Notes under the pieces: model-generated
The model's database searches: none
Told to the model about the DNA's origin: nothing
The model's input: the letters and a program-made list of their open reading frames with translations, nothing else
Source of the DNA: a virus
Strand: one strand, 5' to 3'
Virus record (IMG/VR): IMGVR_UViG_3300002144_000477
Span: 62,001 to 126,000 of that record
DNA length: 64,000 bases
Shown: piece after piece, positions 48,105 through 56,263 of the stretch
How positions within the stretch are numbered: the stretch's first letter is position 1
How the letters are laid out: every line of letters starts with the position of its first letter
Made by a program: the position numbers and the translations under genes

Positions 48105-48529
48105 AAATTTTAATATTTGGATTGCCAGGAAGCGGCAAGAGTACACTAGCAGAACCGTTTGCTAAATTAGTAGGCGGCATATGGCTTAATGCAGATGCAG
48201 TGCGTAAAGAATATGACGACTGGGACTTTACCCCCGAAGGTCGCATGAGGCAAGCACAGCGTATGAAATTTTTAGCAGATGGTGTAGTTAAAGCAGGCAA
48301 AGTTGCAATCGCAGACTTTGTTTGTCCCACTGTACAAGCTCGGGAGGAGTTTGGCGCAGACTTTGTTGTCTGGATGGATACTATCAAAGAGGGTAGATTC
48401 GAAGACACTAACAAGATGTTTCAAACACCTGCACATTATGACTATCACGTAAGTGCATGGTTTGATGATACGCATGAACAACTGGCAAAAGTAGTTTCGA
48501 AATATATGAAAGCTCAAAATGGAAAATGA
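48101..48529 (+). CDS. P-loop kinase, adenylylsulfate-kinase-like
   Basis: A 142-residue protein with Walker A GLPGSGKST (residues 7-15), a WLNADAVRKEYDDWDFTPEGR segment of 21 residues spanning roughly 32-52 that resembles the APS kinase substrate loop, and KVAIADFVCPT as the next strand. APS kinases phosphorylate adenylylsulfate to PAPS; relatives phosphorylate other small molecules. The neighbouring DUF2061 protein, which is often linked with CysC, favours the APS-kinase-like assignment. The start overlaps the previous stop as ATGA. Confidence 0.65.
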   Translation: MKILIFGLPGSGKSTLAEPFAKLVGGIWLNADAVRKEYDDWDFTPEGRMRQAQRMKFLADGVVKAGKVAIADFVCPTVQAREEFGADFVVWMDTIKEGRFEDTNKMFQTPAHYDYHVSAWFDDTHEQLAKVVSKYMKAQNGK

Positions 48530-48743
48530 AAAAGTATCACCAAAACGCCACTTAGCCAAAGCGGTTACCTGGAGAATTGCTGCCAGCACAATAACAGCAC
48601 TAATCGCTTTTGGTTTCGGTTTGCCAGCATCTGCAATAGGCGGCGTGTTCTTTGTTGACTTGGTACTGAAGTTTGTGTTATACTATTACCATGAACGCTT
48701 ATGGTATAAGCACATAACTTACGGAGTTAAAAAAGATGTTTGA
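48519..48743 (+). CDS. DUF2061-family membrane protein
   Basis: A 74-residue protein. The family pattern is RHLAKAVTWRIAASTITALI near the start, then two hydrophobic segments (ALIAFGFGLPASAIGGVFF and DLVLKFVLYYY) and an HERLWYK end. DUF2061 proteins are small two-pass membrane proteins of unknown function often adjacent to sulfate-activation genes. The start overlaps the kinase gene by 11 nt and the end overlaps the nucleotidyltransferase gene by 8 nt. Confidence 0.75.
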   Translation: MENEKVSPKRHLAKAVTWRIAASTITALIAFGFGLPASAIGGVFFVDLVLKFVLYYYHERLWYKHITYGVKKDV

Positions 48744-49146
48744 TAATCAACACCCCACAACACAGATGCTGGGAAGGTGGCAACCCTGGCATCCTGGACA
48801 TACCGCATTGTTTAAAAAAGCACTGATGGAAACTGGACAAGTTTGTATTCAGATTAGAGATGTTGGAGGCATTGTTGGCGCAGATGCAGGCGCAGGAAGA
48901 ACTGCTACACAAGCTGACAATCCTTTTAACTTTACCGAAGTTAAGAACAATATCATACAGGCATTGTTTGAAGAAGGTTTTACCTACAATGAGGAATACA
49001 TTATTATGCAAGTTCCTAATATTGTAGACATCAGCTATGGTCGTGGTGTAGGATATACATTTACACAGCACGACCTAGGTGAAGAAATACATGCTATCAG
49101 TGCAACTGAAATCAGAGCTAAGTTGCGAGCAGATGGAAAACTATGA
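48736..49146 (+). CDS. Cytidylyltransferase-like nucleotidyltransferase
   Basis: A 136-residue protein of the HxGH nucleotidyltransferase superfamily: GRWQPWHPGHTALF carries His19-x-Gly-His22, and ISATEIRAKL near the end corresponds to the ISxTxIR motif that contacts the nucleotide. Family members transfer AMP or CMP onto NMN, phosphopantetheine, glycerol phosphate or related acceptors. NAD salvage (NadM-like) is possible but not shown. It might instead work with the APS-kinase-like gene in sulfate activation, though ATP sulfurylases are much larger. A GGAG ribosome binding site precedes the ATG. Confidence 0.65.
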   Translation: MFDNQHPTTQMLGRWQPWHPGHTALFKKALMETGQVCIQIRDVGGIVGADAGAGRTATQADNPFNFTEVKNNIIQALFEEGFTYNEEYIIMQVPNIVDISYGRGVGYTFTQHDLGEEIHAISATEIRAKLRADGKL

Positions 49147-49262
49147 TTTTAGATTTAGCAGTAGGTATCGCACATTCACTATTTTGGTTCGCAGTAGTAA
49201 TGCTAGAGCTGTTTGTTATTATACAAACATTGAAGTGGTTAACAGGCGATAAGTTAAACTAG
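49143..49262 (+). CDS. Very small membrane protein (39 residues)
   Basis: A 39-residue ORF starting in an ATGA overlap with the nucleotidyltransferase stop. It is largely one hydrophobic helix (LAVGIAHSLFWFAVVMLELF) followed by a short polar end. It closes the plus-strand accessory operon, and its last 9 nt overlap the end of the convergent glycosyltransferase-like gene. Function unknown. Confidence 0.5.
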   Translation: MILDLAVGIAHSLFWFAVVMLELFVIIQTLKWLTGDKLN

Positions 49263-50348
49263 TAAATTATCTGTAAGCTCTTGCCATGCGCTGTCTAGGA
49301 ACGAAGATTGCTCAAACCATTTACGGTTATGAGTCAGCACTGGTTCCATTTGTTTAAGTAGTACTTCTAACTCGCTATTGCTACGAACACATAATTTAGC
49401 AATAGCATCATTTAATACTAGTATACGCTGTATTGGATCTTCAATGTCATCGTAGCTTTCGTCAATCCAGTCACTGAATGTTAAAAATCCATACGACCGT
49501 AGATACTTTAGGCTGTGTGCAGGACCTAATAACACAAATGGCATTTCACTAATTATAGGCTTAAACACTTTTTCAGTTAAGTGCTCTTTGCTACTCCAGA
49601 ATTCAGTTTCAGTGACAACAAACAGAAACGATTCCATGCATTGATCCACTGCACTTAATACCATACTGCCGTTTGGTATATGGTCCGACGAACTAGTATC
49701 AACTCGCAGTTCGGGTAACCCAGCAAGCTCATCGATTGCCCATTGTAGGTCTAGACCCTTTGTGCGTTCTGCCCATTGTAGTTGTTCAATATTGTTACCG
49801 TGCTCTGGACAGTCAACACTATAGCTAACGTGTCCTTGTTCTAATAGATTTCGACGCTTTAAGTCAGCTACTGCAATACTACGATAGCACCTTGCATTTC
49901 CAGTAATTCGGTTAAAGCTAATAAACTTTTTGTTGACTTTACGGTCGGATGGCTGTATAATATGAGGACTGTACCGGTAGCCACGGAACCAGTCGTGTGC
50001 GGCAAATATATGGTAGAAATAGTAACAATCGTCGAACTGGAATTTGTCTAAAAAATATTTTTTAGACTCACTCTGGCGTTCGGTGTTAAGTAGTATTATG
50101 CGCCTGTTGTCTGTACCAAAAGTGTTTTTAACATGGTTAAACAGTGCATCGTTGTACCCAGGTATAAGCGGTTCTTGATCATAACAAAACAATACTGGTC
50201 CTTCATCGTCGCCACCGGAGTTTAACATTTCTAGACTGTCGATACTGCTTGCACCAAAAGGAAAAGGATAAATGACCATAACCCCATTGGGCCACTTGTT
50301 GCAGGCCATGCGGAAAATGTTTTCATAATGCGAATGGATATTATACAT
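49254..50348 (-). CDS. Glycosyltransferase-like protein
   Basis: A 364-residue protein. The clearest block is at about 258-300: EHLTEKVFKPIISEMPFVLLG then LKYLRSYGFLTFSDWIDESY, the donor-domain pattern of exostosin/GT10-like glycosyltransferases, where TEKVFKP contacts the nucleotide sugar. The N-terminal half has FCYDQEPLIPGYNDALF and KKFISFNRITGNARCYR. The convergent small gene overlaps its 3' end by 9 nt, and its start codon shares bases with the divergent gene at 50347. A possible TATAAATA late element lies inside that divergent gene. The acceptor is unknown. Confidence 0.6.
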   Translation of the reverse strand: MYNIHSHYENIFRMACNKWPNGVMVIYPFPFGASSIDSLEMLNSGGDDEGPVLFCYDQEPLIPGYNDALFNHVKNTFGTDNRRIILLNTERQSESKKYFLDKFQFDDCYYFYHIFAAHDWFRGYRYSPHIIQPSDRKVNKKFISFNRITGNARCYRSIAVADLKRRNLLEQGHVSYSVDCPEHGNNIEQLQWAERTKGLDLQWAIDELAGLPELRVDTSSSDHIPNGSMVLSAVDQCMESFLFVVTETEFWSSKEHLTEKVFKPIISEMPFVLLGPAHSLKYLRSYGFLTFSDWIDESYDDIEDPIQRILVLNDAIAKLCVRSNSELEVLLKQMEPVLTHNRKWFEQSSFLDSAWQELTDNLLV

Positions 50349-52965
50349 GTTTGATGTTTTCTACTTTGGGCCTAAGCCAAATTTATTTGCGTTTGAACGC
50401 CCTGCAAGTTCTCTTCAGGAAGCATTGCACAAGTCAAGGACTCGTTACTGTTGGTATTTATACGGCGGCAACGACTATACTGACTTTAATTTTAATATTG
50501 TGCCCGAACCATGGATGTCGCAGTTTGTACATACATGGCCTAGTCAGTGGCAAGCCGACGGTGGGGTGTACTTAGCAAGCAAGCATATTGTAGGTACACA
50601 GTATCATTTTCGTGCTGACCAAACAGTAGTTCGGATGAGTGATCCGACTAAGTGGGAAAACACTAGCAATGTCACTGACTTTGATTATAGTTGGCATCCA
50701 AGCGTACACGAACCAGATTACGAATATCATTTCCCTACACAGCACCAAAGCGCAGGCGGCCCAATCTATCCGGGTACAGCAGGCATTAAGTTGTGCAGTG
50801 ACCAACGAGCAACAGTAGGTAGCACCACCAAAAATTGGCACATACCAACTGGCATGACAGTTGATACTAGTTGGCACCCTAATCCGTTGGATCCAAGTTA
50901 CACTTATCACTTTCCCACTAAGTGGCAGAGTGCCGGCGGAGTAATGTACATTTCGACGCACTCTAGTACAACTGCTATTAAGTTTGCAGATTTTGTAACT
51001 AGCGAAGAGCCTAGCAACGAGAATTGGACGGTACCAGACGACATTGACGAGTCCACCATTGACTTTACCTGGCGCCCAAATGTATTAGACCCTTCTTACA
51101 TTTACCATTTCCCCATTGGTGATATACAAAGTTCTGGATTAGTCTATACAGCACCTGGCGCAACAGAAGTTAAACTGATGGATTACTTCCCTGGGCATGA
51201 TATAGGCACGTTTAAAGAAGTTGATGTGTTTTACGTAGACAAAAGCAACACTTTATCACAAGCAAGGTACAAAAAACTACTAAAAACTTACCCTAAAATG
51301 CAACGAATTCGGTATGCTAACAGTATGCTGGAAACTATACGTCGATGCGTTAATAGGTCTAGTACTACGCGATTCTGGGTTATCAGCAGTGAAAATGTCT
51401 ACGATGACTTTCAGTTTGATTGGCGCCCCGAGAGCTGGCAAAGTTATATGACTCATGTGTTTGGGTCGCAATGGAATAAGTGGTCCGATACTTTCTTAAT
51501 TAATAAATGGGAATTTGAACGTTCAAGTAAGTGGGCAACCGGTTTAGAACATTTTCCTAATCTAAACTTTGTAACGGATCAGCAGGTGCTAGTGCCCGAC
51601 GACCTACATGCAATAGTTTATGTAGATTGGGGGTATGATGACAACAATCAGTTTGCTAGCTTACAAACTGCTCACCCTAATATACAAAAGACAAGATTTG
51701 TTGACAACTATCTAGATACATTCAAGCGGATTATTAATAACCATCAAGGTCACGACTACATCTGGGTTATTAGCAGCCTCTGTGACTACAGTAAATTTGA
51801 CTTTAGTTGGCAACCCGAGCCGTGGCAGGCCGAGATGATACATGTGTTTCCTAGTAGCACACAGCGCCGAGGTGACACCTTTTACATCCACGTGCCAAGT
51901 TTTGCAAAACAAATGCACGATCTAGAAATACTAGATTGGTTTAATGTTATTAACTATTGTAACGAACAACAGGTGTCCCGTTGGCCTGTTAACATTGTAA
52001 CATACAATGGAGACAGTGCAGTTGATGTTGTTAACACTTTAGAGTTTAGTACCGGGCCATACGAATTAGTAATGCACCATACTACTCCGGAGCGGAATGC
52101 TATCAACTGGGCAACAACTCCTTGCTTATGGAGATCGAAAGATCGCATGGCAATAAGTTTGTCTACCAACAATGCAACAGTGCTAGTTCCACGAGATATA
52201 AAGTTACAGCAACCTATTAAACAGATTTATGATTACCCATTTGTTAGTAAAACGGAATCGAGAACAGTAGTAGCACCCCCATTGGATATTGTATATATTA
52301 GTAACGGCGAACCCGATGCTGAACGCTGGTATGAACATCTAAAGTATCAAGTGCCTAACTACAGTAACAAATTACATCGTGTAAAAAACATCAATGGCAG
52401 AATGGAAGCATACAAAGCGGCTGCAGAAGCAAGTACAACTGAATGGTTCTTTGCTGTATTTGCAAAACTTCAAGTAAGCGACACATTCGACTTTACATGG
52501 CAGCCTGACTACTTCCAGGAAGCAAAGCATTACATATTTCATGCACGTAACCCAGTTAACGGATTAGAGTATGGGCATCAAGCAATGATTGCATATAACA
52601 AAAGATTAGTACTTGAAACAATGAACAGCGGGCTGGACTTTACACTAACTAAAGCGCACGAAGTAGTTCCTATACTAAGTGGTACAGCACACTTTAATCA
52701 AGACGAATGGACTACTTGGCGTACTGCATTCCGTGAAGTGCTTAAGCTAAAACAGTTCCACGACACTAAGCCCAGCATAGAGAACGAAAGTCGTCTTAAT
52801 GTATGGCTTACAAAAGGAGCAGATGTAGAAAATGGAAAGTGGAGCATCCTTGGTGCAAAGGATGCTCTTGACTATTATGCTAGCGTTAACGGAAATCCAG
52901 AAATGCTACAGTTGAGCTTTGAATGGGAATGGTTAAGAAATAAGTTCAATGAACTGGCTAGCTAA
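50347..52965 (+). CDS. 872-residue repeat protein built from degenerate GT-A-like units
   Basis: An internally repetitive protein. A motif of the form FxFxWxPxxxQ followed by a HxFPS or HFP block recurs about seven times, near residues 46, 110, 173, 238, 355, 485 and 714. Several copies follow a Rossmann-like unit (VFYVDKSNTLSQARYKK, IVYVDWGYDDNNQFAS, IVYISNGEPDAERWYEH) and a strand such as FWVISSENVYDDF. The C-terminal unit is paralogous to the DGD protein at 36025, but the acidic DGD is replaced by FAKLQV, so catalysis is doubtful. It could be a glycan-binding scaffold (inference). The start overlaps that of the divergent gene. Confidence 0.6.
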   Translation: MFDVFYFGPKPNLFAFERPASSLQEALHKSRTRYCWYLYGGNDYTDFNFNIVPEPWMSQFVHTWPSQWQADGGVYLASKHIVGTQYHFRADQTVVRMSDPTKWENTSNVTDFDYSWHPSVHEPDYEYHFPTQHQSAGGPIYPGTAGIKLCSDQRATVGSTTKNWHIPTGMTVDTSWHPNPLDPSYTYHFPTKWQSAGGVMYISTHSSTTAIKFADFVTSEEPSNENWTVPDDIDESTIDFTWRPNVLDPSYIYHFPIGDIQSSGLVYTAPGATEVKLMDYFPGHDIGTFKEVDVFYVDKSNTLSQARYKKLLKTYPKMQRIRYANSMLETIRRCVNRSSTTRFWVISSENVYDDFQFDWRPESWQSYMTHVFGSQWNKWSDTFLINKWEFERSSKWATGLEHFPNLNFVTDQQVLVPDDLHAIVYVDWGYDDNNQFASLQTAHPNIQKTRFVDNYLDTFKRIINNHQGHDYIWVISSLCDYSKFDFSWQPEPWQAEMIHVFPSSTQRRGDTFYIHVPSFAKQMHDLEILDWFNVINYCNEQQVSRWPVNIVTYNGDSAVDVVNTLEFSTGPYELVMHHTTPERNAINWATTPCLWRSKDRMAISLSTNNATVLVPRDIKLQQPIKQIYDYPFVSKTESRTVVAPPLDIVYISNGEPDAERWYEHLKYQVPNYSNKLHRVKNINGRMEAYKAAAEASTTEWFFAVFAKLQVSDTFDFTWQPDYFQEAKHYIFHARNPVNGLEYGHQAMIAYNKRLVLETMNSGLDFTLTKAHEVVPILSGTAHFNQDEWTTWRTAFREVLKLKQFHDTKPSIENESRLNVWLTKGADVENGKWSILGAKDALDYYASVNGNPEMLQLSFEWEWLRNKFNELAS
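50455..50462 (-). promoter_or_regulatory. Possible late promoter octamer TATAAATA for the minus-strand gene at 49254
   Basis: On the minus strand this reads TATAAATA, the exact T4 late octamer. It lies 106 nt upstream of the ATG at 50348, inside the divergent coding region. The distance is greater than the 29-41 nt seen elsewhere, so it may be chance. Confidence 0.3.
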
Positions 52966-52971
52966 GTGTTA

Positions 52972-54114
52972 TCATTTAAAAAACTCTATTACACTATTTA
53001 CAATATACTCAACTTCGGGATCTGTTAGCTCGGGATATATAGGCAAACTCAATGTTTGTTGGCATAAGTTGCGCCCTGCTTCGCTAGCAAATCCATCGTA
53101 GTCTGCGTACTCCGGATTAAAGATGTTAGATGCCGCTGACGAATACAATGGGTAATCGGCCAGCGGAGTAGTGTAATGAACTTTAGTCTCGATGCCCTGC
53201 TCTTTCAAGTGGTCAGCTAAACTATCTCTGTGAAACAAAAATATCGGAAACTTGTGCCATGCACATGTAACATTATCTTCAATTTCAAGTACACGCACGT
53301 ACGGTCTTAGTCTTTCTTGAAAGTATTTAGCAATTTCAGTTCTACGGGCTTGCCACGCATCGAAGTGATGTAGTTTAACTAACAACGATGCCGCATCAAG
53401 TTCGCTTAGTTTACTATTAGTTCCGCTTAGAACATGCCTTGATGTTTTACCGTTATCGCGTAACGACATAGCATTTAAGAACACTTCTTCGTTGTCGGTT
53501 AATAGCATTCCGCCTGACCCGTAGTTGTTTAAGTTCTTCATTGGATCAAAACTTAAACAACTAACATCGCCGAAGCTACCGCTTGGCATATCGTTGTAGG
53601 ATGCACCTAAACTTTGTGCGGCATCTTCGATAATCGGCAAAGAATCAATGTTACCAAAAAATTTAGTTAGCAGGTTTATCTTATCGTAGTCTACCATGTT
53701 ACCGTACAGGTTAACGGGCATTAGTGCATTAGTTTGGTATACGCCCAATTGGTCGGGCAAACTAGCTAAATCCATTAGCCCATGCAAGTCGGTGTCTACA
53801 ATATACGGTTTATGCCCTGTTTCGTATACGCAGTTAAGTGTAGCAACGAAGCTAACCGCAGGCACCATTATCCTGCTTTTATAAGGTAGTTTAAGGGCTC
53901 TTATTGCAAAAATAAGAGCCTGTGTGCCACTGTTTACAGCTACGGCATACTTACGCTTACAACGGAATGCTAATGCTTCTTCAAGCATTAAAGTGTAGGC
54001 ACCATCTAAGTGCCTACCCGAACTCCAAACTTGATCTGCTGTTTCTAGCAGTTCACTTCGTAAGTTTTTGTATTGCCTTTTGGTTCCAGTAAACGCTATT
54101 AGAGAGCCATTCAT
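52972..54114 (-). CDS. DegT/DnrJ/EryC1/StrS-family sugar aminotransferase
   Basis: A 380-residue PLP enzyme predicted to aminate a keto-sugar nucleotide. Family features: GTKRQYKNLRSE near the start, AVAVNSGTQALIFA, VPAVSFVATLN, IIEDAAQSLGASY, and SFDPMKNLNNYGSGG with Lys193 as the PLP-binding residue. The frame is open to a TTG at 54138, but ATG 54114 follows an AAGGA and places the conserved start correctly. It overlaps the epimerase gene by 62 nt. With the epimerase it suggests synthesis of an amino sugar for surface glycan (inference). Confidence 0.85.
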   Translation of the reverse strand: MNGSLIAFTGTKRQYKNLRSELLETADQVWSSGRHLDGAYTLMLEEALAFRCKRKYAVAVNSGTQALIFAIRALKLPYKSRIMVPAVSFVATLNCVYETGHKPYIVDTDLHGLMDLASLPDQLGVYQTNALMPVNLYGNMVDYDKINLLTKFFGNIDSLPIIEDAAQSLGASYNDMPSGSFGDVSCLSFDPMKNLNNYGSGGMLLTDNEEVFLNAMSLRDNGKTSRHVLSGTNSKLSELDAASLLVKLHHFDAWQARRTEIAKYFQERLRPYVRVLEIEDNVTCAWHKFPIFLFHRDSLADHLKEQGIETKVHYTTPLADYPLYSSAASNIFNPEYADYDGFASEAGRNLCQQTLSLPIYPELTDPEVEYIVNSVIEFFK

Positions 54115-55063
54115 ATTGTTTTGCGAATCCTTCTTCAATGTCTACTTTAGGGTCAAATCCAAAATCTTCTTTTGCACGAGTAATATCTAATGCACCGCGA
54201 CTTGGGAAATCTGCATGTTTTTCTTTTACAGTAACAGCACCCTTGCCAACTAGTGTAATTGCTAAGTTTGCGGCTTCGAGCAATGTTTTACTATGACTCT
54301 TAGTAATGTTGTAGGTCTTGTTGACAGCATTTGGGCTTAGTCCTGCAAGGACCATACCTTCAGCGGCATCTTCAACAAAGGTGAAATCTAGTGTTTCATT
54401 TTCTCCGTTGACAGTAAGTTCGCTATTGCCCATTGCAGTAAGCAGAAACTTGCTAATAACACGGTCACTGACATCAAGCGGTCCGTATACGGCACTCGGG
54501 CGAATGATAGTATACTCTAGGCCATATTTGCGACAGTAGTCTTTAACTAGCATCTCGCCCGTTAGTTTAAGGATGCCGTACTCGCCTTGCGGGTTTAGAT
54601 CTGCATCTTCGTTGACATGGTCGTCAAAGTCACCGTAGACCATGCTACTACTGATATAGACAAAACGTTTAACCTCATACTTAACAGACATTTCTAACAA
54701 GTTAAGTAGTCCACCAATCATAGTGTTACTTGAACCACCGGGGTCTGCACCTACTACTTTTTGCCTAGGAGGACTAGCCAGGTGAAATACAATGTCTGGG
54801 CGCATGAATGCCATAGAGCTATCAACAAACTTTTTGTCAACAATGTCTTTATGTAGGTAGTTGGTGCTAACTAGATTAGGCGGCAATGACATGATAACTT
54901 TCATACGTTCGCCCAACAGGTACCCAACTTCTTTCATGCTGACAGCACCGTTGTAGTTAGTAAGGTTATCGTAAATACTAACGGGAATTTGATGGTCGTT
55001 AACTAATTTCTGTACCACGTGGTGACCAATTAATCCTAGTCCACCAGTAACAAGTGCTTTCAT
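54053..55063 (-). CDS. NAD-dependent epimerase/dehydratase (extended SDR)
   Basis: A 336-residue extended short-chain dehydrogenase acting on nucleotide sugars. GGLGLIGHH at the start is the GxxGxxG NAD motif. YISSSMVYGD holds the Ser, YGILK the catalytic Tyr-x3-Lys, and IIRPSAVYGP the substrate-loop block. ATG 55063 overlaps the previous stop as ATGA; a frame from 55078 would add five residues. Whether it epimerises or dehydrates cannot be read. Paired with the DegT gene downstream. Confidence 0.85.
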   Translation of the reverse strand: MKALVTGGLGLIGHHVVQKLVNDHQIPVSIYDNLTNYNGAVSMKEVGYLLGERMKVIMSLPPNLVSTNYLHKDIVDKKFVDSSMAFMRPDIVFHLASPPRQKVVGADPGGSSNTMIGGLLNLLEMSVKYEVKRFVYISSSMVYGDFDDHVNEDADLNPQGEYGILKLTGEMLVKDYCRKYGLEYTIIRPSAVYGPLDVSDRVISKFLLTAMGNSELTVNGENETLDFTFVEDAAEGMVLAGLSPNAVNKTYNITKSHSKTLLEAANLAITLVGKGAVTVKEKHADFPSRGALDITRAKEDFGFDPKVDIEEGFAKQYEWLSNSVYWNQKAIQKLTK

Positions 55064-55383
55064 TTTCTGTTTCCCCATTTTAGTTCGTGAAATGTGTAAT
55101 TGACGTCTTCAAGCTCGCCGACAATGGCTATAGTATAGCTATAATTATACGAGTCAACGTCGGTGTAAAAAGTTATCTCTCCAATGGCATTTTCCATGCA
55201 CCATTTACCGTGCTCGGACTGTTGCCATTCGTAAATTGGGCCGGCAGCATACAATACCGGATCTTCGCAATCGCCAATTGAAAATTTATGCATTATGAGC
55301 TTTCGTGTTAACCCATTGGCAAGTTTTGGCATTTGGCGATGACTCCAAATCTTAGACGGCCATTGGTGCTTTAATTGTGCCAT
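55060..55383 (-). CDS. Small conserved phage protein of unknown function
   Basis: A 107-residue protein. The recognisable part is MHKFSIGDCEDPVLYAAGPI onward, with YEWQQSEHGKW, a pattern I have seen in small hypothetical proteins of aquatic T4-like phages. The end is beta-rich (YTIAIVGELEDVNYTFHELK). Three start codons are possible: 55383 (AGGA upstream, overlapping the thymidylate synthase gene by 32 nt), 55332 (GGAG upstream) and 55293 (start of the conserved part). I list the longest, with the N-terminus uncertain. Confidence 0.55.
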   Translation of the reverse strand: MAQLKHQWPSKIWSHRQMPKLANGLTRKLIMHKFSIGDCEDPVLYAAGPIYEWQQSEHGKWCMENAIGEITFYTDVDSYNYSYTIAIVGELEDVNYTFHELKWGNRK

Positions 55384-56263
55384 GGCTTTGGTATCCTACT
55401 AGCTTAATATCGTCCATTGTGAACTTATTAATGTCTGTGATGTCTGGGTTTAACCAAAGAGTTGGTTCAGGTAATGGTTCACGTGTTAATTGTTCTTTTA
55501 CCTGTTCAATATGATTTAAGTAGATGTGTGCATCGCCGAGAACGTGAACGAACTCACCGACCTTAAGGCCGCACACTTGAGCTATCATCGCCGTTAAGAG
55601 GGAGTAGCTAGCGATATTAAATGGGACTCCTAAAAACATATCACAACTTCTTTGATACATTTGGCAAGACAGTTTATTATCTTGACTAACGTAAAACTGT
55701 GCAAACATATGACAAGGCGGTAAAGCCATTTGGTCTAGTTCACCAGGGTTCCAAGCACTTAATATATGTCGACGTCCATATGGATCTATTTTAATTCCGT
55801 TAATTAAGTCTGCTAGCTGATCAGTTTCTTTGATGTGTATAGAGCCACCGCGATTGTAGTAGTTGCCGAAATCGTCTCTAAAAATTTCTTTACTGTGAAT
55901 AATAGGAGTCTGCCACTTGCGCCATTGCACACCATACACACGACCTAGGTCGCCTTCAGACTTAGCGTTAGGTTTCCAGTATGGTGCTAGTGCATTAGGA
56001 GTCCAGATAGTTACTGTGCCTTCGCTAGTACCGTGGGTAATCTCAGCAAGACGTCGTTCGTTACCACTGCCTTCGATGAACCACAATAGCTCACCAGTGA
56101 GCGCCTTCCATGCTAGTTTTTTAGTTGTTACCGCAGGAAATGATTCTTCTAAATTATATCGTTGTTGCATACCGAACAGACTGATAGTACCAGTTCCTGT
56201 GCGGTCGCCGCGAACGGAACCTTTATCAAGTACTTCTTTTAATGCGTTTAAATAAGTTTTCAT
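55352..56263 (-). CDS. thyA: Thymidylate synthase ThyA
   Basis: A 303-residue enzyme converting dUMP to dTMP with methylene-tetrahydrofolate. Motifs: SVRGDRTGTGT (Arg21 region, phosphate binding), LPPCHMFAQFYV with nucleophile Cys184, RSCDMFLGVPFNIASYS for substrate and folate, and HVLGDAHIYLNH near the end. Length is as usual (T4 Td 286). It overlaps the DHFR gene by 38 nt, so the two folate-cycle enzymes are translated from one message. No intron interrupts it, unlike T4 td. Confidence 0.95.
   Translation of the reverse strand: MKTYLNALKEVLDKGSVRGDRTGTGTISLFGMQQRYNLEESFPAVTTKKLAWKALTGELLWFIEGSGNERRLAEITHGTSEGTVTIWTPNALAPYWKPNAKSEGDLGRVYGVQWRKWQTPIIHSKEIFRDDFGNYYNRGGSIHIKETDQLADLINGIKIDPYGRRHILSAWNPGELDQMALPPCHMFAQFYVSQDNKLSCQMYQRSCDMFLGVPFNIASYSLLTAMIAQVCGLKVGEFVHVLGDAHIYLNHIEQVKEQLTREPLPEPTLWLNPDITDINKFTMDDIKLVGYQSHGTIKAPMAV

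Noticed and set aside
50267-50274. GATAAATG as a late promoter for the 872-residue gene
   Set aside because: Last base deviates and the distance (72 nt) is larger than the others; kept only as a candidate in the CATG finding.
54115-54138. TTG start adding eight residues to the DegT gene
   Set aside because: Those codons contain the AAGGA likely used by ATG 54114, and the conserved family start begins after that ATG.
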